NCBI GenBank assembly: GCA_020055645.1
Contig: CM034546.1
Coordinates: 10,850,001 to 10,914,000 of the forward strand
DNA from: Tomocerus qinae
Taxonomy: Eukaryota; Arthropoda; Collembola; Entomobryomorpha; Tomoceridae
Reading direction: 5' to 3'
Length of the DNA: 64,000 nucleotides
The translations under genes were made by a program, and so were the position numbers. Positions within the stretch are counted from its first letter, which is position 1. The number at the start of each line of letters is the position of its first letter. This document shows positions 10,260 through 22,116 of the stretch, in pieces. The notes under the pieces were generated by a model. The model had not been told where the DNA came from, ran no database searches, and saw nothing but the letters and a program-made list of their open reading frames with translations.

Positions 10260-12344
10260 TGCTACTTATTTAATGTTAAATTTTGGTCAGGGCGTAATAT
10301 GTAATGTAAAGAAACAAAAAAACTGTATAGAAGAAGGAATTGGAAATGTGTACATGGTTAAGTATAAAGTGTAAAGAAATATCTGTACTATGAGAAAAAT
10401 GGACTTCATTTAATTTTTATGTTCAGCTCGAGACCATATTCTATATACATGAATTATTATAGCAAACAAAGACGGAAGGAAAATAATATGCATAACGAAG
10501 TCAGCGTAGCAGACCAATGCAATTTACTGCTCGATGGTCAGCTATTTATTATTACATTGTCCAACCAAATGGGAAAAATGAACATGGAAATTTTAAACAA
10601 ACCAAAAGCAAGCTTTAAAACTTTCTTTTAGTTGTCTTTAGGACCAAGAAAAGCCGAACGTTTACATTATTGTAGTTTTCAATAGATCATGGTCATTGGG
10701 CAATAAATGTTATATAACGTGTGATGTAATTATATTTTAGGATTTAGAACTACAATTTAATCCCGAACAAAAATTAATTTTTTTCCTTTAAATGCTGTTT
10801 TATAGTTTACCTTACACTTATTTAGTACATGCAAAAATGTGGAAATACCGTTATTAAACCTTTAAATGACCACTGGGAGAAATACAAAGTCCCAAACTGC
10901 CATATGTGCAAACCCTTTAAATGATAGATGAGCTATCTACGTAGAAGGTGTTTTACTTCAAGGTATCTTTATTTATTTATATCATGTATCATTCAATATT
11001 CATAACATACACGTGTGTTTGAACCACCACTTCATGTCTCTGAGACAAAAAGGCCTTCTGTTGACGCCATGCAGTCTTCCTTGATACCTATCTAATGCAT
11101 CAAATATTACTACTATTCCATTATAATATTCACTTATTTTATATTCTTCAACACATTTGTTATGAATTTCGTTTGTGATCCGACAGAAATATATTTTCTT
11201 GCTGAATCATCGCCTGCTGGAAAAAGCTTAACCATTAATTCAACAAAATGGTGAAATCCAGAGATGGAAATGGGGGAATATATATGTAAACACGATTAGC
11301 GACTAATTCAAGGTTTTATTAATGCCATGGTTTACCATTTACTTGTTTATTGTCATTTAGAATCATCTCACATACACCACAAATTTTACATAGGCTTTCG
11401 CGACTGCAAAAATTTCTTAAAGCCGTTTAAAACATTTTAAAATCCGTTGAATATTTACAATTCCCTAAATTATTTCTCTGTTGTTATTGAAGTTCTCTTC
11501 TGTCACATAAAGGCTAATCAAGGATTTTGGTAGAAAAATTATATGAATATAACATTTTTGCGAGGCTTACGACTACGACGTTTTTAAGTTTCCATCCAAA
11601 AGATGATTCGATTATCAAAAAGACAAACAGCAATAAATTAATCATTTTTATAACTTGCCAACAATGTTAACTGAAATTGATATTTATATTATCCGTCACA
11701 AGAATTTATAGTTTCCAATCGGTTCTCTTTCCAACTCTACAATGTAGTAGCTGACATTATTATAATATGTAGACAATAAATTATAGAATATTCACCAATT
11801 TCCTAAGTCTGAAGCAAAATACTAAATAATTCAAAGCGGCTCTTCTCTAACCACGTAATTGTATTTTTTACCGAAGGCTTAACAAAGCAAGGTATTACAG
11901 CTCTTTAACACAGGGAGAATGTAACACATCATACTTACACTAGAAACGGAATAAGCACATTGTATTTTGAGGGAAATCGATTGACGTCAGCGAAGACCTT
12001 CATGTATTAAAAGCACAAACTTCCGAGCGAAAGCACACAAGTATGTAATGAATATTTCATGATACCTTAAATATTTATATCAGAAACAATTTATTGATTA
12101 CAAGGCAAGTGAAGGGTTTACATATGAAAAGTTAAAAACGTTGTAATTATCAATTAAAGTAATTTTAATTTCTGAAATTTTTACTGATATAACATTGCAA
12201 GCATAAGAATTGCTAATGAGAAGACCAAAACCTAACAATGCTGCCGTAAGAGACAGCGAATTGAACAAAGACAGAATGTATAAGTAGTACATACAGTTTA
12301 CAAGTAGATACATAATGTACTAGACAATAGGCAGTTAGTTTTTT
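10260..12344. other. Receptor upstream region, duplicated with the gene
   Basis: About 10300-11050 aligns with 15240-15990, upstream of the second receptor copy: shared gcaaacaaagacggaagga, cctttaaatgaccactggga and cttcatgtctct. About 11771-11840 aligns with 17860-17930 (cctaagtctgaagcaaaata against tctaagtctgaagcgaaata), and part of it recurs at about 16125-16150 (ggctcttctct). No gene is visible. Confidence 0.6.
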
Positions 12345-12596
12345 CCCGTAGTGTAAGAATGAGCCTCCCGTAGTGTAAGTCTTACGTCAAACCCCTCCCC
12401 TTTCCGTAAAAATCCTAGGCTAAGCCAAAAAAATTGAGTTACGAAACGAAAAAATGACTACACTACGTTTCAGACTTACGGGCATACGCAGTGCCCTTGT
12501 GCCCTCCCAGGATGCAGTTACCCAGGCGACTGGCATTATTCATGTTTATTCTACAAAGTTAATTTTCGAAATTGTGGCACCTCAAATTCTTACGGG
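12345..12596. mobile_element. Hairpin-rich MITE-like element with CCCGTAGTGTAAG ends
   Basis: The left end cccgtagtgtaagaatgag is answered on the right by ctcaaattcttacggg, an imperfect terminal inverted repeat. A second pair is nested inside: cccgtagtgtaagtcttacg near 12370 and a complementary stretch ending acttacggg near 12482. A further ccgtagtgtaagtaag lies just outside at about 12622. There is no coding capacity. The superfamily and target duplication could not be assigned. Confidence 0.5.
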
Positions 12597-13227
12597 AAAT
12601 CATTAACTATTCTACATAACCGTAGTGTAAGTAAGCTTCGAAAAGGAAATAGAAATATCTAGAAATATGGTATGGGTGAGGGCAACTAAAAATAATGAGA
12701 AACAATATAATAATTTTAGCGATTTTTTGGGTTTTTAGACAAAATTTTCTTTATTTTTCTCGATTTCGGAAGATAGGGACACTGGTGCACGTGCAGCCTT
12801 GCTATGGCCTTGCGTCCATTCCATTCAATGCAAAGGAAAATGAGCAGAGATGAATAAATGATAAAGCTATCGGAGATTGATGTTTAATAAGTTCAACCGT
12901 CACATGGCATCGGTAGTTACAGGTAAGAACTGCTTACTGTTGTGTTCTTTATCCAGCTTCAGAATATTGTTAGCTGCATGTTCAATTCAAAAAAGTCAAC
13001 TATTAAAACCTTTTATTGAAAGGACGATGCATGTTTAGTTAAATCTAAATATGAAATAAAATTGTTAAAATTTATAACATGTATAACGCGCATATAAATA
13101 AAAAATAAACTATCTACCCAATTGATTCCATTAACTTGAGCATTTCAGTATTAGATTTGAAAAAATTCTGAATTACTTCACCAAAATATTTCAAATTACA
13201 TGGCCGGAGTTTAAACTTGTGATCTAA
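12597..13227. other. Gene-free stretch before receptor copy 2
   Basis: Nothing coding is visible. Part (about 12735-12800, tttcggaagatagggacact) resembles about 21010-21050 (tttcggaggccggggg), suggesting a dispersed repeat. Confidence 0.35.
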
Positions 13228-15210
13228 TTAACTTAGGAAATCATTATTTATTAAAAATGGCTTACGCAATTCAAAGACATCATCCATTGCAACAGGAATT
13301 ACACGATTTGCACTTTTAACCTTTTTGTGAATATTTTTAGTTTTTTCTAAAATCTCTAAAAGGATTACTTGCAAAGTCAATCTATGATGCCAAAATCTTT
13401 CTAGGAGCAAAGTAATAAATGAGCCAAGTAAGAAGTATCCACAAACGAAGAAAATGGTGTGAATCTTCATCGAAAGACTTATTGCCACACTTCGAGACTC
13501 TTCATACTTCAGTTTGGCATAGGATAGTCTGTACTCTAATTGAAAGTCGAAATTGTATTGTTGTCTAAAATACGTCAAGAATCCTCTCTCTTGCATGACA
13601 TGAAAATACGATTGGAATTTATATCGGTAACAATCACTGAATTCGTAAGATATCGGAATATCTAGATCGGTTTCTTTCACTGTCATGCAAACACCATCTG
13701 AAGACACTTTTGATGGTATTAAGTGTACGAAGTGTTCACTCTCCGTTTTGTCCTTTACGACAAATATCTTCAATGAAAAGTTGTTCAACAAGTTCCATAT
13801 AATATAGTCGTTACTCCTCTTCTTGTCATCAGGTGATGTATCGATTTCCATATCGAATTTGTAAGTACTTTTGTTATATCTTTTCAAAATTTTATATTTC
13901 TCAAAATACTTTGGCTTCTCGTCATCCACACTACGTCTATCGTCTCTCTCTAAGAACAACTTGTATCCGTTTTCGATGAGATCTTTAAAGTCCACAAATT
14001 GTTTCCTGTCGGGTGGTGCAATTATCTCGCTTGTTATCCACGTATCATATTGAATAGCAATTACAAATCCCATGGTCACAATTACCAAGTACAAAATGTT
14101 CCTCCCTTTATTGGAGACTTCCTGATATAAAAGAACGGATATTGTAGATACAATAATGAACTCGAATTTCTTATAGGCAGATGTAAATCTTAAGCCCAAA
14201 AGATAAAATGAAATCGGGAATAGTGAGAATATCAGCCACCAGCAATAATCATCAAATGTATTTTGGATAAGAACTGTCAACGGAGTATCAAGAAAACGAT
14301 GATTGGCTTCGCAATAATACGGAATCATTTCCCTAAAGAATTCAATGAAAAAAGTTTCATACCAATTCAGGTCATAAGGCTTCAACGCAGAAGAAAACAT
14401 AATAATTCTTCCACACCGCTTATGTTTGTGTTTCAGATTTTTTAATCTCCTTGCATATACTGCAGTGAAGTTCAATCTTTCAGCCATTAATTCAACAGCT
14501 CTTACTGAATTTCGACAATAATATTGAATTTTCATTGTTGTATAGATTGATTTTCTGCATATAGTCATTTTTCTGGTTTGTCTGTTTGATGACCACAGAG
14601 TGTTTAAACGACAACCAATTTGAATTTCATGAAGATTCCCATTCAATTTATTCCAAATTCTTTCCCATACTTCTTCCGAGTCTCCAATTTCAAGTTTACG
14701 AAAAACTGGGAACTCTGTGGTTGGATTGTAGAGAATTGTCGTGTAAACCGAATAATTGTTCCCACCTTTCATTGCCAATATAAAGAGTGGGGACACCGAA
14801 TCTTGAATCAGTCTTAATTGCCATTTTTGGTTTGATTGTTTTCAATTCATCCTTAATGACGATAATGAATATTGAATTAAATCGGTTTATTTCTTTTTCC
14901 AAAAATGACCAGACTTCCCAAACCACGGTCTGGCTCTATTAGAATATTTACAGTGCACAAATTTCTTGATAGATCTCGAGGATTTCTTTCATGACGACGG
15001 AAAAGCGTTGTGTTATAATTTGATGTTGCTAAAGTCCAGGGTTGGCCATTTTGGTTCGACAAAATAAATTCTGTCTGCCATTGGGATTGATTAAAAGTAA
15101 TAATGTTGAAATCGCAGCTACTATAAAATGATAAATTTCGAAAAAGAATGGACGTTGTTAGTAATAATAATAAATAGTAAAAACGGAATAAATGAATGAA
15201 TAAAACACAT
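13228..15210 (-). pseudogene. Ionotropic-receptor-like paralogue with N-terminal frameshifts
   Basis: A close paralogue of the gene at 8271-10259, alignable along its whole length. The C-terminal 522 codons (14796-13228) are open and carry the same pore, lobe 2 and M4 features (DDYCWWLIFSLFPISF, PPDRKQFVDFKDLIENGYKLF). The start corresponds to the ATG at 15210. The N-terminal third is broken at least three times. One extra T lies in the T-run near 15139, just after the signal peptide. A second change is at about 14900, at the segment equivalent to VIPFGKEINR. A third is near 14830, where CAAACCAAAAATGG changes frame before the SPLFILAMKGG stretch. All look like single-base indels in or near homopolymers. 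It is either a recent pseudogene or an intact gene with assembly errors; an internal start would lose the signal peptide. Confidence 0.75.
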
Positions 15211-17935
15211 ATTGGAACTTATTTAATTTTAAATTATATCTGGTCAGTGCAGAAACAAAATAATTGTATAGAAGATGGAACGAGATTTGTATTCAATATA
15301 AGTATGTATTAAGTGTCTGTACTGTGAGGAAAATTGACTTCATTCCTTTATAGTTTTTATGTTCAGCTCGTAGCCATTCCATATATAAAAGCTGAAGAAA
15401 GCAAACAAAGACGGAAGGAGAACGATACTTAAAATAACGAAAACAGCGTAGCAGATCAATGTCCTGCTCGATGCTGGGCTATATATTATTACAGTGTCAA
15501 ACAAAAACGGGGAAAATGGACATGCAAATTTTAAAACACACCAAAAGCAACCTTTAAAACTTTATTTTGGTTTGCCTAGGAACAAGAAAAGCCCGACGTA
15601 TACATTATAGCGGTTTTCAATAGGTCATGCTCATTAATAAATTGTAATAAATTTTATATAACGTGTGATATAATTATATTTTTGGGATTTAAAACTACAA
15701 CTTAATACCGAAAAAAATCCAAATTTTTCCGGTAAATACGGTTTTGTATTTCAACTTTCACTTATGTAGCACCTCCAAAAAATATTTCATGGAAATACCG
15801 ATATCAAACCTTTAAATGACCACTGGGAGAAATACCCAGGTCCAATCTGCCTTGTACGGAAATCCTTTAGGTTCCTTTAAGTATGAGCTATCTAAATAGA
15901 CTATGCTTTCCTTCTAGTTATCATCCATTATTTATAATATACAAGTGTGTTGAATCCCCACTTCATGTCTCTAAAAACAAAGACCTTCCAGCACTGACGC
16001 CAGTCAGTCAACTTTGATATTGTAGAAGTTGGACTAAGCATAAAGCATTATGGACATTAGAATTCTATAACATTCGCGAGTTTAGTTTCAACGAAAGTCA
16101 GAAGTCTCAAGGCCTCAACCAAATAAATAATTCAAAGAGGCTCTTCTCTGGAAATGGATTTGTCTTTCTTGGTGAAAGTACAAAAGATACTGTATTACAG
16201 ACATTCGTCACTCTACTGTGGAAAATAAATCTAAAATAATCGATAAGCCTATTATTTCATTAGTAATCTAAGTATTAAAGCTTGAAATGATAAAATAAAA
16301 TTTGAATTTCCAGCTTTTGTTTCACCGTCTCTCTGAATTTGAAAGATAGAAAATGTCACTCTCCAGAAGACGTTGCTTAAGGTTACCTATACCAAAATCG
16401 AAAAACCTAAAGCTGCACTAAAAATATGGCGATTTGCTTAAACGCGCCAGAACTAAGTAGTGAGTATTTAAATCCAACGGATGCTACTTTTATAAATTAC
16501 CTTTATAAAAGGATGAAATGCGTTGGATAGAAAAATTATTTTACTACTTTTCAGAGATTTGTTTCTGGACTGTTTCCAAATACAATGATCTAGTCTTGCT
16601 GATGGGCTTGGGGAAAGTGTAAACCCAAAGTATAGTAATAAACAAATATTGTACAGTATATCTAACTATGCACTCGTAGGCTACGTAATTTTCTTGTTCA
16701 AGTATTTATGTCTTAATTCTTGATGCGATTATGATGGCTGTTTTCGGTTACGTGAATAGTAATCGGAGAGTATTACTTTAAGGTACTGTACATAAACATT
16801 AGCTGATTGGTGACATGGGTCGTAGGGCTCGTCGTAGCATAGTAATGGTTAAATTTGTAAAATACAGAATGTATTTTGTAATTTTGATCGGCCTATGAAC
16901 AAAACCCACAGGTGTCTAATGAATATTTGATGAGACATGAGACCCAAAATACTTCTTCAAGAATCATTGTTTTCTTTTCCTTTTTCTGGAATAGCTGTAC
17001 AGTAGATTTATGCTGAAAATTATCGCTACCAAAAATGCTAAAATAAGTTATTAAAAACGGCTGCGAAAAGTTTCGAGGCAGAAATCTGATGTTTCCACCG
17101 GTCGTTGTAGTCAAGTCCTGGTAAAATAACAACGCGAGGATCTACCACAAATGATGCCGAAGCCTACCGGGAATCATTTTCCACAAATTCCTTTTTGAAA
17201 CGTTGATTATACCCCAAAAACCATGCCTGCCGTTTTAAATGTTGAACATTGAAATTGAACTCGCTTGAATCTTTTGGCTTTCAAGTTATAGTACACAGAT
17301 TTAAAAATATTGCTTGTTCTAAATTTCTTTAAGCATTCAGAAATCAAAAAATAAATATTTATTTATTAAAAATACTGACATTTGTTATGCTTCATCCATT
17401 ATTTATTTATACACTCGTAGTAATTATTATTGATGATATGAGCAGGCTAAAATATATTATTACAATTCTCAAACTATTTAAAATCCTGAGAATTATGTTC
17501 ATCTTGTTCAATGGACTACTCAGAAACAAATTACTCCCTTACAATGTAAATGCATAAATAGACACAATTGCTTGCTTCAACCTACTTTATCCGTAAAAGT
17601 GTAATATGTAGCTGCTATAACTCTAAGCACGACATAAAACCTTTAAATAGTCACAGCAATTGCAATAGACACAATTCCAATGAATCTGCTTTACAGAGCA
17701 ATTCTCAAAGAGCAGCTTATCTTTTTCCGTTACAGCCTATGTGGTTATAATAAAGGTGAGCTAATGGGCGCGGCGCCCTAAAACTATTTCCTATGAACTA
17801 CCTGGTAAACTGTATATTCCATACTGGTAAACCGCATACGAAGAACCTGTAGACACGTAGACACTAAATTATGGAATATTTACCAATTTTCTAAGTCTGA
17901 AGCGAAATACTAAATAATTTAAAGAGGGGTCAGGT
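15211..17935. other. Upstream flank of receptor copy 2 and gene-free DNA
   Basis: The first 750 bases or so mirror the upstream flank of copy 1. The piece at 17860-17930 repeats the one at 11771-11840. No credible gene is visible in the remainder. Confidence 0.5.
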
Positions 17936-18110
17936 TACATATCCGACTGCCGAATGGTAGATAGCCGATCGCCGAAAGGTACATATGCGAAAGCCGAATG
18001 GTATTTAGCCGAATCCGAAAGCTCCCGAAAGGGTATATATCCTAATCCGAAGGGGTACCTTGCCGAATCCGAACAAAAATGCTTTCGGAAACCCTGGGTA
18101 CATATCCGAA
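17936..18110. repeat. Degenerate CCGAA-rich tandem repeat
   Basis: Short irregular units of the form gccgaatggta / tagccgaa / ccgaaaggtacatat recur about ten times with variable spacing. The repeat adjoins the place where the third receptor fragment loses its homology. Confidence 0.7.
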
Positions 18111-18144
18111 TCTTATTGTAAAGGTGGGCATAATTTCCCGCCCA

Positions 18145-18799
18145 GGTTCACATGTCCAAAAAACCGATATTTTGCATTTCATCAATAAAGTCAAAAAAAC
18201 TGGTTCTGGTACCGTGCAGATGTCCATTTAAGGAGTGCCAAACTCTTTCCCAATCTTCATCCATAATTTCTATATTTGCAACGAATCTTTTTTGTTTGTA
18301 GAGACTGCCAGTGAAAACTGAAATATGAGTCGCATTGTCAATCACCAATACAAACAAAGGACTGGTCAATTCCGCACTAAAATAAGGCGAAAATTGTAGA
18401 TGAGGTTGAGGATTGACTTTACTTTTTGTAGATAATTAGGAATGTGGAGAAGCGGCGATTGATCTCCTTCCCGAATATGGCAGTCAGGTAGTCAATTGAT
18501 ACGTGCGGTTCCATAAGAATGTTGAGGCTGCACAAATTTTTGGAAATATCTCGTGGGTTGTCTTCATGTCGATTGAAGTGATTTCTGTCATACAAGTAAG
18601 AAGCCAAAGTCCACGGCTGTAAATACTGATTGCCCAACAGGAATGTCGTCTGCCAGGCAGAATCAGAAAATGTGATAACGTTAAAATCGCAGTTCCCATA
18701 GAACGGCAAATTTCGAATGCCCTTAGCCGTCCTAGTCCAAATTAACACAAAGATATTGTAAAATATTTCGAATTTCATTTTTCGAAATATCTTTGACAA
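18145..18799 (-). pseudogene. N-terminal fragment of a third ionotropic-receptor-like gene
   Basis: The open stretch from 18799 (a second ATG is at 18778) gives a hydrophobic leader and then residues colinear with the intact receptor: NLPFYGNCDFNVITF, QPWTLASYLYDRNHF, NLCSLNILMEP and IFGKEINRRFSTF. At about 18420 the frame ends (IIYKK then stop) but continues one base away through TSPLFVLVI to ERVWHSLNGHLHGT, equal to residues 139-196 of the intact copy. After that there is no further homology: the channel, lobe 2 and M4 are missing and the CCGAA repeat follows. It is more diverged than the other two copies, so it is an older duplicate. It is non-functional as a receptor. Confidence 0.75.
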
Positions 18800-18841
18800 A
18801 AAAATGTCTTCTTTCGATGTAATCCGAGAGGTATTCTAATG

Positions 18842-19904
18842 ATACAGGCAAAAAGTTGAATTGTGGCATTTACTCCCACTCAATATCGACGTGGTTGGGG
18901 TTCATGTTCACCACAGTGACCAAATCCCAAACAATGAATGTCTATAGGCACACCATATAGCACAAAAAAGTTTCTCTGTCTTAATTTTTGCAGTGATACT
19001 TGGTAACAAGACTACATAAAAGAGAAGCTTTGGGAGCTGAATCCCCGCTACGAAATCTAATCTATGTATGAAAAAATGTCAAAAAATATTGAAAAACGAA
19101 CTTTACACAATAGTTTGTCAATCGTACGGAAACATCCTGCAAACTGTTTTGAATTCTAAAAAATATATGGTTTCTGACATGGAGAAGTATAAGAATGACA
19201 GGAATTCTTCTGTATAGAACTACTTCAAACTCAAACAAAATAGTTTTGAATACAATATGAATGAGAAATCTACAACCTTTGCCGTGGAAATATTTTGGGA
19301 ATACAGGCTTGATATGGCTTCATACAAATATAGGAGCAAAGGGTGATGGTGAAGAATAATTACCTTTATTTATTGTCATTAACTTAAGACTTTGTCGTTG
19401 TAGTTAAGACTATGTAGTTTATTTTACAGGAGTTAAAAGGGCTATGGAGTAGCTAAGTTGACGTTTATAACGCAATTCGCTTAGAGTACCAAAAACTATG
19501 TAATAAATAACAATAGGTTTTATTGTTACGTTATTTAGATATTATTTTGTGGAATGTGTGTTACACAAATTTTGACAAAATAGTGGATAGTCGTTGATTT
19601 GATATTATTGGTGAAAATATTTTATATGTGTTAACAAATTGTAGTTATTTAAACGCTATTTACTATATGGTTTTCTAATCTTAGTGCCGAATGAGGAAAT
19701 GAACTAGTTATGTCATTAAAACCTAATATTATAATTCTTAATCACAAAATAACCTCTTGCACAATTGGATTAGTGTTTTGTATACATAGATAAAGAAATA
19801 GAAGTGATATATTTATTAGGCTTAGATTTACATAGTGGATAACGATACAAGTGCAAGTGTAAGTATACGAAATACGAATGATAAAATCTGTAATGTGTAT
19901 TATA
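18842..19904. other. Gene-free A+T-rich stretch
   Basis: No gene, repeat or family signature recognised. Confidence 0.35.
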
Positions 19905-20044
19905 GGGCTATAATATGAACCTCGTCTCAGATTCTGAGAGCTACTCAAGTCCTCGATTACCATGGTTAGGGAGGACCACTCACCGATTTTAAAACGAATC
20001 TTGAGGAGCCCTCAGAATTTGAGACGAAATTCATAATATAGCCC
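19905..20044. mobile_element. 140-bp MITE with about 38-bp terminal inverted repeats
   Basis: It starts gggctataatatgaacctcg and ends with the near complement tgaatttcgtctc-like sequence closing in atatagccc. The arms match over about 38 bp with a few substitutions. The short non-coding interior includes ccatggttagggaggacc. TA flanks both ends but no clear duplication can be fixed. Confidence 0.75.
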
Positions 20045-20227
20045 ATAGTCTAATAATAAATAGCGGTTGACAAAGGTAGTTTAAAACGAACATCCAGAGT
20101 AAATCTGTCACTCCTTAAAGGAAGTGTAAATATGGAAGGTGGTAGGTTTTTATAATATACAATTACGGAAGGGGGAATAAATCAGCATGCAGGTCAAGTT
20201 CATGGACTGGAGACAGGATAGGTAAGT

Positions 20228-20740
20228 AGGTAATGGTATTTATTTTATTTATTATTTTAATATTGATAATTGGCAGTTTCCTCCGGTCGGTGGCCCTTAA
20301 ACTGCCAATATCACTTTATTGATTCACTTTAATGTTGAGAATATAATATTGGTAACACAAAGATAAAATAATTACAAGTTATTTACGACGGAGAAAATAC
20401 ATGAATAATCACAAGTGCTAGTAGTTACAGGTAGTTCACAATCGCATTTTTGCTTTTCTAAAAAATATTCGTTTAAACTGGTATTAAATTTATCGGTTGA
20501 AGTAAGGTTCTTAGTGCTATCAGGGATTTTGCACCACTGTGAAACAGATTGAGTAGTAAAAGATCGTTTTTTAAAGCTATCTGATCTTCCTATGGAATAA
20601 ATATAATTTACAGAAGTATTTCTGGTTTTCCTTGTACAATAGTTATCATAGTCGGCAAAGTCGTGAAAATAGTCAGGGCAGTTTTTACTAACAATTTGAT
20701 AAACTAACTTACATAGAAGTAGGTATTTAGTAGGTACTTA
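20228..20740 (-). mobile_element. 3' fragment of a LINE (non-LTR retrotransposon)
   Basis: The minus strand from about 20738 to the stop at 20372-20374 reads as the C-terminal tail of a LINE polymerase ORF: KYLLLCKLVYQIVSKN, CPDYFHDF, KKRSFTTQSVSQW, then a short acidic end. The pattern matches the tail of the other LINE copy at 23.4-23.9 kb (KYLYKFELLKVTYHLIN, SERSFSNQAVTEW). It is followed by a stem-loop at 20269-20309 (11-bp stem of attggcagttt) and an A-rich tail (minus-strand AATAAA-type units, 20232-20260). The 5' truncation is typical of LINE copies. Confidence 0.7.
20269..20309 (-). other. Stem-loop in LINE 3' UTR
   Basis: Perfect 11-bp stem (attggcagttt with aaactgccaat) and a 19-nt G+C-richer loop, about 10 bases before the A-rich LINE tail. 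3' stem-loops are recognised by the reverse transcriptase in some LINE clades. That role is inferred here. Confidence 0.6.
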
Positions 20741-20744
20741 ATTA

Positions 20745-21555
20745 CTACTGTAGTTCTACATTTATCTCATTAATAATATTGTTACATATTATTTCAGTCG
20801 TCCCTGGTTACAATGATAAATAATATACTCTCTGAACATTTACTCTGAACAAATTTTTAATAGGTAAAGAGGGAGAACTGAGAGAGAACCATCTAGCGCA
20901 GGGAACCCTTACATGCGGGGCCCTAGCAGGGCCGCAGCCAGAAAAAAAATCGGTGGGTAGAGGGGCCAACAAATTTTTGTGAAAGTGCGAAAAAATTCTT
21001 TTATTTTCTTGGGTTTCGGAGGCCGGGGGGAGGGTACCCTGGCACAAGTTTCATAATCTTCACGAATTTAAGTCAGATGTTTGGAACATCTCTTATTCCA
21101 AGAAAATGTGTTTATTTATGAAAGTGGTTACTGTTTTGTAAACGTGAGAAAAGAACGAAAATTTTTGTTAGGATTTAAAACAACACTGTAAACTTTGACT
21201 AAAGTTTGTAAAAATCGACTAATGGCCCAAAACGTCAAAAGAACAAGAAATTGTGGCTAAGACATTGTTAAATCAGGATACCAAAAACAAATGTACCGTT
21301 CCCTCTAGTTTAGACAAAATCACAGGTCAAGATTTAACGGTCCATCGATAAAATTAAACGATATCCGCCAAAAAGTGATTTGATTACATTTAAAATGGAT
21401 AATATCTAATGTTATTCAAGCGATGTACACAGTAGTAACACATTCGTAGTAGTATTAGTTTTTGCAATTAAACACTCAAACCAATACTTTTCATTTTAAA
21501 TGTTTATTCTTTTAGTTTAATTCTGATACATTACGTTGCGAGTATAAATTATACA
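20745..21555. other. Gene-free stretch
   Basis: Contains a G+C-richer patch at 20870-21050 resembling about 12735-12800. Nothing coding is supported. Confidence 0.3.
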
Positions 21556-22004
21556 TCCCTTACGCAAAAATCTTATAAGTTCTACAATAGATCTTATAAG
21601 ATTGTTGTACGACTGGCCATGTTCATTATGTCTCATATGAATCTTGCATTGATATTACATTCAACTTGTAAGCTCATCGTATTTTAATCTTACATCCTGA
21701 AAATATGTAAGTTTGCAATCTCCAAAACTATTTCTCGCAATCCACTAAATTTAATTCCAATGGTAACATAAATATTTGTTTGGAAATTTCATGTTTTCGT
21801 CATAATTTTGTCCCCGTGAACAGAAAGGAAATAGAAAATACAATTTGCTGTCAGTCAGCGGTCGCAATTTTAAATTCCAAAGTTCTTTCTTGTCTTAGGT
21901 CTTCGGCTCCAAAAGTACTGCAACTGCATTATCTCCAATTAAAAGTGACTCAATAGCGTTTCATCGGAAGTGTATACCGACCGGGTTGACTTATTCTATA
22001 GGTC
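21556..22004 (+). repeat. Outer inverted-repeat arm, left
   Basis: Complement of 26673-27116. Shared landmarks include aagttctacaatagatctta, atgacgaaaacatgaaattt (on the right copy) and gaagacctaagacaagaaag (on the right copy). Confidence 0.8.
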
Positions 22005-22116
22005 ACATTACACCTGACATCCTTTCTATTCAAAACCGTAAGAGTCAGTTACTATTATATAGATCGGAGTAGGAGTGGAAACTACTTTCATTACTTTCAA
22101 GACATTACGTCGGATT

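Noticed and set aside
12098..12313. 71-residue hydrophobic minus-strand frame
   Set aside because: No ATG start, low complexity, and no counterpart in the duplicated flank.
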